Shown: in pieces, positions 21,685-30,433 of the stretch
Position numbering within the stretch: position 1 is the first letter of the stretch
How the letters are laid out: each line of letters starts with the position of its first letter
Assembly (NCBI GenBank): GCA_002946415.1
Contig: NJPS01000048.1
Span: 1,736,001-1,800,000 of the forward strand
From: Rutstroemia sp. NJR-2017a BVV2
Lineage: Eukaryota > Ascomycota > Leotiomycetes > Helotiales > Rutstroemiaceae
Direction: 5' to 3'
DNA length: 64,000 nt
Position numbers and translations under genes: made by a program
The notes under the pieces: model-generated
Told to the model about the DNA's origin: nothing
Databases searched by the model: none
Seen by the model: only the letters and a program-made list of their open reading frames with translations

Positions 21685-23932
21685 TTACTTCTTTAATGCA
21701 GCTTTCACAAGATCGACCAGCATTAGATCCGATCCTGAAACATATGTGTCATTATTTTATACCTATTTGAGGAAGTCGTTCGTAGGCTCTTACCTGGTGC
21801 ACCTGCTATTGAACCAACAGTCGGAAGATATTCTGTTCGTTTACTGATGCGTGATTCGAAGGGAATCTGTCCAACTTTAAACAGTTAGTGGGCCAACGCA
21901 CACTCATATCACTAAGTACTTACTTGGAACGACAACTTGCGGTAGCCCCAGCACTGAAGCTATGTAATTGGGACTAAAGGCTGGCATCATGCCAGGTGCC
22001 CTTTTTGGAAATTCAATATACTTCACTACTTCAATCAAAATGGAGATGGGAACTCACGGATTCGGTAAGTTGCGATACTTTGGCTCACCACTGCCGCAAG
22101 GTAATATCATTATGGCACTAGATGAGCCGTTCGGCCCCGGCTTCATGATATTCTCTTGAAACCACCGCCGATAAACATCGAATTCTTTCAACGCTCGGTT
22201 TTTGTTGTCGAGAGTCACTTGTGCCCCACGATCCCTACAGTCTCCATTAGTAACTTCTGTCATTTCAAACTGCTTAGCTGGCAAAAACAGTACCATTTCC
22301 ATCGCATGAATGGTCCCACATAGACAGGTTTGTGAAATTTCTACTCATACTCCTCTCGAAAGCTGGAAAACTCATTGTATCCGTATAGTAAAATGGATAG
22401 TAAGCCGTCTATTCCAAGGGCGTCAGTGTCATAGTTTTTGCTCGGATTTTACCCTTTCGAGCGCTTACCTTGTCGAGGTATTCTCGGATTCCTTTTCCTT
22501 CCGCCTCGTTGGGAGGGCACTCGTTCCAGCGCTCGGAAATGCTGAGATGAGTTCTTTTGATACCGAGAAAGCGTTCAAGTAGGGACACAAATTCATCCAC
22601 TAATTTCTGTTGATCGGGGTTAGAGTGAGGAAAGAAGTCTGTGACATACAGAATTTCATGAGGAAACTGAATATAGTTAATACTGCCAGAGACCGGAGTG
22701 TTACAGTAGAGCTGATCGAAGTTGCCCTCTTCCGCCCTGCCTCCAAGGATGGCAGGAAGTATTTCACCAGATCGCGAAGTTCGTCCATGTCTCGGGTCAG
22801 GAAACCAAGTGTGTCCATGGCTCTAACGTCGTTCAGCACATGACTTGGAAATTCTTCATTAATTTTGCACATACCTGCAGCTAGGATAGACACCTTCGAG
22901 CGTATCTGTGCCCGATGTGATTCGTCTCCCAAACAGACCGTTCCACGCTGCTGGCAATCAGATGCTTCCAGTTGCTAGAATATAGTATAAGTCATAATTT
23001 GATAAAGGTCATGGTAAGCAAAGCTTACTGTCTGTCCCAACTGAAAAGTCTAGCCACTCGTAGGCGGCGAGCGCAGAAGCCCCTCCTGTAGTACTTCCCA
23101 AGGGGGTCTGATATCCATCGGCACGAGGATTGAATGGCGCGTGAAAATCGATCCATTGGTCTGTTGCCTCTTCAGCCGATACGAATGCAGTCATCTTGGC
23201 TTTCCCAACTAATACTGCTCTCAAAATTAAAAGTCGCTGTAGATACGGGGATGTCTCGGTGTCCGGACCGTATAATCCTACAAAAGCCCTATTGCTCTGT
23301 GTTGTCTTGATACCAGAGACTTTGAAATTGTCCTTGACACTGATCCTTTTCCCGGCCAGCAGTTTTGCTTGTGTGACAGGGGTGTACAACCGGCTGGGAA
23401 CGGCAACTTGGCGTCACATTCCATCGCCAGTAGCATTCAGGGGCTCGTACCTTGTCCTCGTCAGCATCAGTACACGGAAGGAGTGAAACTGTTTGCCTTG
23501 GCTACAAACTTACTTGGAAGATCCGTGGTCAACTGGCACAAACGTAGTGGCAAAGGCATCTTGAGTGTCCGCGTAAAGTCGCCAAGCCTGAGTCAACGTG
23601 TTGTCAGAATGAAGAAAATAGGGACCTTGGGGAACTTCCGGATTTGTGCCTATCTCTATGACGTGTTCTGGCACCCATCGACCTGTGGATGTAGGTCGAG
23701 AAAGTTCAGACCATGGGATCACTGGCTTGTCGCCTTCGCCTTGGAATTGGACGACGACGACGTCGGTCAAGAAATCATCCGAGAAAACGTCATCTTGAGA
23801 GTAGAAAGACTCGATTGAATCGATCAGCGTGTCCTTAGTTGAGCTCTGGCACACAGAGAGCAGCAGCACAGGCTTAGGTGTAGATGATGGCTGTCCACAA
23901 CCACCGAGTTTGGAATCGCTTCGAATGTTCAC
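21685..23932 (-). pseudogene. Amidase-signature family pseudogene
   Basis: Most of a fungal amidase (the group with an N-terminal scytalone-dehydratase-like extension) can be read on the minus strand, but not in one frame. Recognisable parts in order: N-terminal domain 23514-23932 with VPQGPYFLHSDNTLTQAWRLY; the catalytic lysine motif GKRISVKDNF and cis-serine loop GSTTGGASALAAYEW (23029-23456); the nucleophile motif GTDTTGSI; the EFVSLLERFLG segment; FDVYRRWFQENIM; and a C-terminal PQVVVP to GSDLMLVDL ending at 21687. Lesions: TGA at 23414-23416, TGA at 22958-22960 right after GTDTTGSI where an Arg is expected, frameshifts near 22720-22745 and 22378-22392, and TAG at 22341-22343. The first exon and some introns remain approximate. 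Several independent lesions make a sequencing error unlikely. The intact ancestor would have hydrolysed an amide. Confidence 0.85.
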
Positions 23933-24497
23933 CTAAATTCATATTAAGAAGAAGGAGCTTTAAGGGAAGATAAAAGTATTATGAAGATTCCAAACCCGAT
24001 GAAGGAAACTGTTTCACCTGATGTACATTCATTGTTGCAAAGATGGGAAGAAAGTAGAAAGGGGTCTAATAGAGAGTACCTCAATTCGATGACCCAACCG
24101 GTAGTTTGCTTTCGCCAAAGTCACTACTGCTTGTTTGTAATGCATTTCGTCGGCAGTCCTGTTGCTGATTACAGGAACAGCGAACTTATTGAGCAATTCG
24201 CAAGGCTGAGTGTAGTTGGGGCTGTTGAAAACCTCGTGGGCCAGTCAATATGTTGGCTACTCGTCGTGTGATCTTCATGCCACCGGGCTGCCTCTGCGAT
24301 CTTTAGATATGGAGGGAAATCCTTTGAGGCATGAAGGAAATGTTGAAATTGGGCAGCGAAATAAGGCTTGATTAGACAGCCCGAAGGAATTATCGAAGTT
24401 GGGCAGCAAAATAAGTCTTGATTAGACAGCAATACAGAATGCATGATGCAGGCACCTGCTAAGCTTTTCTCTTTTCCGGCCTTTTACATTTCTACCT
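23933..24497. other. Gap with possible pseudogene flank and a direct repeat
   Basis: A minus-strand open stretch (AVVTLAKANYRLGHRIE, near 24060-24115) may be a further 5' exon of the decayed amidase, but this is uncertain. Two copies of a 32-base direct repeat lie at 24349-24430. Confidence 0.35.
24349..24430. repeat. 32-bp direct repeat, two copies with 50-bp period
   Basis: The copies at 24349-24380 and 24399-24430 match at 30 of 32 positions; both begin TTGGGCAGC and end GATTAGACAGC. Eighteen unrelated bases separate them. No coding role is seen. Confidence 0.9.
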
Positions 24498-25262
24498 ATG
24501 GAAGACTCTGATAGGCTTATAGGAGATGCAGGCTACTCGGAGGTTCCAGCCTTGATGGCCCTCAGTAGACAGGGTATGGGAGTGGCTGATGTGCTGAGTA
24601 TGGTTTCTGGCGAACGAGATAGTCCACCGCTTCGACAACGTTTCGATACTCTTTTGAGGAAAGTTCCAGCACTGTGTAGTGAGGTGCGAAAACTTTCCGG
24701 GCGCTTTCTAGCCGCGGTTGAGAAGAAGGAAACGGAGATTTCCAACATCGGTGACACTCAACGTAGAACAGTGATACAGCAATGATGCTGAACATCAAAT
24801 GTGTGGACCTTGAAGAGGCACAGTAGGCTGTCGAATCGCACTTCGGTGAGCCATAGATCGCTAGAAGCGCAGTTGGATTAGTAGATTACTACCTCAAGCT
24901 TATCGGCGAGCCTGATTCCATGGGCCCAAAGCACGAAGACGACAAGGTTGACATTCATAAAAGTATCGATACACCAACAAAGGATGAATTGCGAATGTCT
25001 TCATATGAGGATTTGGAGAGTAAAAGTCTCTCGCTGCGGGGGGCCCAACGCTGCGGTGAAAGATGCTGTGGCTAAAGCAGCTCAAACCATTGAGGTGGAA
25101 GGTCAACATCAAGAACACTGGGCACTCTGGGACCTCAAGAACGACTTCGCTGAGACATGGTGTGACTTCGAAAGCAAACTGCTCGGCGCCGGTGCGGCAA
25201 CGGCCGCGAGCGAAACGCGGGGGCATAACCACAAATGCATTTGGCCATCTTACATGGTGTAG
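24498..25262 (+). pseudogene. Unidentified gene remnant broken over three frames
   Basis: Three neighbouring plus-strand stretches look protein-coding but lie in different frames. 24498-24785 encodes a helical, charged segment (for example LLRKVPALCSEVRKLSGRFLAAVEKKE). From 24785 a second frame reads MLNIKCVDLEEAQ, a TAG at 24824-24826, AVESHFGEP, a TAG at 24854-24856, then about 60 clean residues including YYLKLIGEPDSMGPKHEDDK. At a run of six G bases (25038-25043) coding character shifts to a third frame, ending PSYMV and a stop at 25262. Both TAGs could derive from CAG by C-to-T change. I do not recognise the family. The alternative is chance open frames, but the amino-acid composition in all three pieces is protein-like. 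Confidence 0.5.
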
Positions 25263-25541
25263 TTGTGTAACTATATACACATAGAAGATAATAGAATCTT
25301 CATCTCCTCGAATCATCTCCAAGCACGTTGTAAGAATGATCACATGTATGATAAGTCGTATATGCATGAGGATCAGGCTCCAAGCCTTATATCTTCCGAC
25401 ATAGATATATACATGCCCTCGCACTTAACAGTATTCTCAGTACTCCAGAACTAACAACATACCAAAGGGAACTGTGGACTAGAAATTATCATTATCAAAC
25501 CCTCTGTTACACAAATATTCCCAAGTCTACAGTGTAACTCA

Positions 25542-25857
25542 ATGCCTCCTAAAAAGAACACTTGTGAAGCATCCGATGGTCATAACGGAAGATGCCCCAA
25601 GTCTAAGGTGTGCGAGTGGTGGACACCAGTTGGAACTGGGGTGAGGCAGCTTAGATCCTCGGATTATTGCAGAAAGCGTATGTATTCTAATCTCAATAAT
25701 TACTCTTTAATAATCTGGAATGCTAGATACCTGTGGAAGCATATGGTGTGTGAACTTCAAGTTACCCGAAATGGATATGTGTGAGACCTGTAAGAATAAT
25801 AGTAAGTTGGAAACATATCTTCTATTTTCAATAACAGGTTTTCTAATATCGAAATGA
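25542..25857 (+). CDS. Small cysteine-rich protein, predicted
   Basis: A three-exon model (25542-25677, 25727-25801, 25838-25857) gives 76 residues with eight cysteines, including CPKSKVCEWW, DYCRKHTCGSIWCV and MCETCKNN; the introns are 49 and 36 bases with GT-AG ends, the second being short even for a fungus. There is no signal peptide, so it is not an obvious secreted effector; the paired CxxC and CxxxxC spacings suggest metal binding. I recognise no family. The gene stands between a decayed gene and an empty region, and could itself be spurious or a fragment. Confidence 0.4.
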
Positions 25858-26419
25858 CATCAAGGACAAACATATCTCGATGCTAATGGAGAGGTGGGAT
25901 AATAGCAATTTCTGAGAATATTAGTTTGAAGAGTTTCAAAGTAGGAAGAAATGAAGACCGTCACGGATTCTTTAGTTTTGCGATGGAAAGAGTTGTAATT
26001 TACAAGGAAAATCTGAAGAATTAAGATACAAAGTGAAGGAATGTGACGAACTACACAATGCGATACCAAATCATCAACTTCAGTTCTGGAAAATGGTAAG
26101 ACGAATGTGTTGATTACATGTGAATAAAGGCATAGGAGTCGGGGAAGCAACAGCATCTACATTATTGACGTAGTTCAAGTGACACACAGAAGCTTCGGAG
26201 TAACTTTCTACGACTACCTCCCTATGTTTCGGATCTACCTATTTCAACCTGAGCCAACCTCAACAAACATCAGCACCTCCAACCACATCAACATCACCTC
26301 TAGCAGCACCTTCAACATCCTTTTTCCTCTTTATTTCTTCATTTACTCCCTCCCCTTTTATTTTCCTTCTTCTCCACCCACCACTCCCACAGAAACACCC
26401 TTGCTAACCTTATTCCTTT

Positions 26420-26438
26420 GGTATCACGGCGTGATACC
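26420..26438. repeat. 19-bp palindrome, copy 1
   Basis: GGTATCACGGCGTGATACC has perfect 9-base arms around a central G. An identical copy lies 69 bases downstream. A T-run follows this copy. Confidence 0.95.
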
Positions 26439-26485
26439 GTTTTTTTTTGTATGGTGAAAATAAGGTGTGGTCCGTCCGGGGGTCA

Positions 26486-26510
26486 AACGGTATCACGGCG
26501 TGATACCGTT
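26486..26510. repeat. Palindrome copy 2, extended to 25 bp
   Basis: The same 19-base palindrome as at 26420, here with symmetrical AAC and GTT flanks so that the arms are 12 bases each. Dyad operators and transposon termini both look like this; no evidence here decides between them. Confidence 0.95.
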
Positions 26511-26963
26511 CTAGGGTTAGATTTTTATCCGTGTACCGATGGTCGGACAACTATATAATTAACATATTCAGAATCCCCAAACCAAGGCGAGTATCATAAT
26601 ATAGATTATTAGGAAGCTTTTGTAAATCTTGTAATAGTCTTTCTATTATTTTATTAACTTACCAATATCAATCGTAAGTACAGTATCAGATTCTATTTTG
26701 TATTTTCCCGTTCCCTGCTTCACCTTTACACTCTATGTTGTACTGTACCTAAATCTGTGTGTGGCCAATGAGAAACCAGCCAGGTTGCACGTACTGTAAA
26801 ATTTCGAGCACGACTGACCCAGAGTAGTTTTACCTTTTGACAACTTCAGAGGACTCTACGGTTCCTCGATCATCGAAACCAAAAAACTCAAACAGTTCGG
26901 ACTATCGCCAAATTCGGCGTGCACGATTTTTACGGGAGATTTGAGTGAGATACGAATCAAATC

Positions 26964-27838
26964 ATGGCTCCGAGAACCGAGTGAGTAAAGCCTCCATTCA
27001 TTGCTACGGCGAAGATTAACAACTTCCCAGTTTTTCTCCCATTCGTGCCTGTCTCTTCGACATGGACGGCTTATTAATCAATACGGAAGACATGTATACG
27101 GTATGCGCGAACCATGTACTGGCCGCCCATGGCCGACCACCTATGCCCTGGTCCATCAAAGCAAAACTCATGGGCGTACCGGGAGGTTCTACCAGCGAAA
27201 TGTTCATGACGTGGGCGCAGCTCCCTATTTCTAAAGAACAGTATGCTCAGGAGCAGCGAGAACAGCAAAAGATTCACTTTCCAGAATGCAAACCATTACC
27301 CGGGGTGGAGAAGTTATTGAAGCATCTCAGTACTGCACGTGATGTGAAGGGAAATAAAGTACATATTGCGCTCGCAACGAGCAGTGAGAGGTATAACTTT
27401 GAGCTGAAGACGTCAAGACCAGAGACGAAGGAGTTGTTTAAGGTGTTCCCTGAGGAGAGAAGGGTGTTGGGTGATGATCCGAGAGTGGAGAAGGGAAGGG
27501 GAAAGCCCGCTCCGGATATTTATCTACTGGCCTTAAAATTGATAAATGATACGCTAGATGAGAATGAGAGACCAATCACGGCTGAAGAGTGCCTGGTATT
27601 CGAGGATTCCGTACCCGGTGTTGAAGCTGGTAGAAGAGCGGGTATGAGAGTAGTTTGGGTACCACACGAGGGGCTGGCTGGGGAGTACAAGGGATTAGAG
27701 GAGAAGGTGTTGGCTGGTAGAATGGGAATGATGATCGGAGACGAAGAGCACTCTGGTAAAGTCGGTGATGGATGGGCTCGGTATCTTCCGACTTTGGAAG
27801 ACTTTCCTTACGAGGCGTACGGAATTGCTACTTCATAG
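26964..27838 (+). CDS. HAD-superfamily phosphatase (pseudouridine-5'-phosphatase/GS1-like)
   Basis: A short first exon (26964-26980) is joined to 27031-27838, giving 274 residues, the normal size of this HAD group. The four HAD motifs are clear: motif I LFDMDGLL (nucleophile and acid Asp), motif II LATSSERY, the motif III lysine in GKPAPDIYLLAL, and motif IV VFEDSVPGVEAG. The cap region between motifs I and II is helical, as in the beta-phosphoglucomutase/HDHD1 subfamily. It should remove a phosphate from a small phosphorylated metabolite in the cytosol; GS1/HDHD1-like substrate preference is inference. The 50-base intron is required because motif I otherwise lacks an in-frame ATG upstream. 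Confidence 0.9.
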
Positions 27839-28797
27839 AACCTAGATGGGATATCTGTAGAGCAGAGAGCATTACATTGCATTAGAGAAGCACCAATAGC
27901 CATTCAGCATGCCAGCCACTCAAGGTTGTAAAACGCAACAGCCGTCCAGTACTCATCGAATTTTTTCAAGCGATGAGCGATCCTCGATCAATGGAAGCCT
28001 TATAGATATGGAATGAATGCCATTGCCACCAATTAGCATGTCTGCAATTCTTGTCGGTCTCCATCAAGGTACCTCGAAGCTATCGAACAGAGACCTAGAA
28101 TGAGGACAATATGACACTAGGAAAGTAGAACTAGCTAGGTCGAACCTTCCGAATTACAAACCAATGTTTTAGAAATAGTCTCATACTGGATTGGACTGAT
28201 ATAGGTCAGTGCAACTAAGGAAGGTAGTGCAATCTGATAAACTTATGATAGAGAACTAGAGGAGTCTAGTCGACGCCTCTCAGCCGGTCAGTCACGAGGC
28301 AATTCCCACTTTTAGCACACCTGCTTTCTGTACATGCAAGATATCTTACAAAGATGTGATAACACCAGTAAAAAACCTATGAGAGGAAAGATTCTTGAGC
28401 CCCTACAGAAAGGCAGAGATACCATTCAATAATGTTGATTTAATCCGTCATTTGAGCATTCCGACTAGCACGCGTGAAGACATGACTTTTCTTAGAACGC
28501 CCGAAGTCTACTGCTCTTTCCCTTTTAGCCTCAAAATTTCCCTTTCCATCAAGTCGACCAAAATACTCAAAACTTTGGCCGAGAGATACTAGAACAAACC
28601 ATGGATGCAAAAGTCTTGTCTGGACTGGACCATTGTCCCAGGAATCATGACATCGTTAATGTAATCTTGTTGCCGTTGGTCTTTAACTGCCCAGCCCCCA
28701 AGTATACTTACTCCCTTCAGGGCTGCAACAATAACCATAACAACAAAAAGAAAAACAGAAACCAGTCGCAGCAGGGTAGGAGGTCGAGGGCGCCAAA
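27839..28797. other. Intergenic gap
   Basis: The 3' flank of the HAD gene and promoter of the next gene. Short open frames at 28395-28592 and 28601-28930 overlap the neighbouring gene or lack any features. I see nothing else. Confidence 0.5.
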
Positions 28798-30170
28798 ATG
28801 GCTGAGGCTTTCACCCCGATATTTGTGCGCGAAGACTCGGCGTTTGATCTTGATTCACCTTTTATGTCGCCTGCCACGTTGGACAACACGTCGAACGGCA
28901 CGTTGGACGACGCTTCCACCATCATTATGACTGATGATGGCGAAGAGACAGAGACTGATGACGAAACGCCGAACTTGATTCGTGAGAAGCGATCATTGGA
29001 TGGAAATAAAGCAAACGATGAAGCCGTGATTGCTGTGGATGATGAACTTGTTGCATGCACCCAAAACGGGCCAGTACTCGTGGCTCACGCCGGTGCTTCC
29101 AAGATCGTTGTCAAGAATATATTGGCAGCCAAGGTATGCACATGCTCTCCCTGCAACTGTCTCATCAGCTTGAGTACTAATCAGCATTCCGACGTACAGG
29201 CAATTGAGGACGATATTAGTTTATCTGACCTCATCCAATATGTTACGAAGGAGATTCACTTCGTAGACCTCTTGGACGTTATTCTGATCACGGTCTCCTT
29301 CAAGAATAATCACCTCCTCGTTCAAATTGGCACGCAATTCAACATCCGCAGATACGAGTGGGACCAGGAGAAGCGGGAGGATGTTCAAGAACGAGTACAG
29401 GCTCGGATCAGAAGAGCGTAAGTAGTCTTGTCACTTTTCAGCCGCAAAGTAATTAACTCTGGCGATTTAGATATCCTTCACCGGCAGTCAGAGTCATCAT
29501 GCGTACTATTCCTCGAGGCATATCTTCAGATGAAGCATTTGCCGTCATCAAACAACATGACGATTCGAAGGGGTGGAACTGTTTCGGCCTGAAGCGTCCT
29601 GTAATCGAGGTGCTCATTCGTGGATTGGTAGTCGAGGCAGAGGTAGAAATCTGTCATATCGGCTCAATGGCTGAGCGCATCGTGCACGACGAGTTCTTGA
29701 AAGACCTGGACGCGAAATACAGGGGCATGAATCTCGCTGAGTATGCTCGCTCTTTCCAACCAGTACCTCCATGCAAATATTGGGTTGGCTGGGGCCTGGG
29801 CGCCAGTTTTATGAGCGACGCCTTTTTCCACAGCATGCTCGAACACATGACCGGTCCCAACCACGAAAAGTATTATCCACTTCCTGAACAACACCTGAAC
29901 ATCGTCCAGAGATACAAGTGGATCTTGTACAACCTGATCCGAGACCACAAGTACATCGTTGACGACATCGTTAAGAACTATAAACGGAAGTGGATGGGCA
30001 CTCATCGGGAGCTGCAGTTGATCGCAGACAGCGACTCAATGGAGCTGGATCATGAGGCCCATACAAGGCCCAAAGCCGAACACAGGCTGATGTTCGGCAG
30101 GTGCCCCCCGGGCACGATACGTCCTGCCGATATTATGTTGCCCACATATCAACAGGGAAACGTATTCTAA
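28798..30170 (+). CDS. Uncharacterised protein, acidic N terminus with a folded C-terminal half
   Basis: Three exons are inferred (28798-29133, 29200-29417, 29471-30170), giving 417 residues. The first 90 residues are Asp/Thr-rich and probably disordered. The remainder has the mixed hydrophobic pattern of a folded domain, with segments such as DLIQYVTKEIHFVDLLDVILITVSFKNNHLLVQIG, VIEVLIRGLVVEAEVEI and PPCKYWVGWGLGASFMSDAFFHSMLEHM. No signal peptide or catalytic motif is recognised. The first intron is 66 bases and contains no stop in frame, so retaining it would insert 22 residues including CTCSPCNC. The GT-AG ends favour removal. Its 3' end converges on the giant NOV-type gene after a 263-base AT-rich gap. 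Function unknown. Confidence 0.75.
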
Positions 30171-30433
30171 CGTAATCTCGGAGAACTTGTCGATGTTAGG
30201 TTTCGATAATACCTAAGACAATTTATTGTAGCTGATTACTATTGTCAAATCAATATCTCGGATATTATAAAAGATTATTCTGTTTTTATTGTCCAACTTT
30301 CTTTGAGGTATAATATTAATTTTGATAAATATTCGAGAATTTAGTTATTTCTATATAATTTAAAAGATAAATAATTATAATATTAACTTTATTATATTTT
30401 TGAGAAATTATAAATTCTCTCTTTTTTATTCAT

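Larger units (their letters stand above)
25858..26963. other. Gap with AT-rich patches and two palindromes
   Basis: No convincing gene. An open frame at 26179-26457 is Phe/Ser/Thr/Pro-rich low complexity and is not called. Two identical palindromes lie at 26420-26438 and 26489-26507. The last 200 bases are probably the promoter of the HAD hydrolase gene. Confidence 0.5.

Noticed and set aside
22958..22960. TGA read as selenocysteine
   Set aside because: Filamentous ascomycetes lack selenoproteins in general, the family has Arg here, and other lesions exist in the same gene.
26179..26457. 92-codon plus-strand frame
   Set aside because: Low-complexity Thr/Ser/Phe/Pro composition driven by C/T-rich DNA, and it ends inside the palindrome region.
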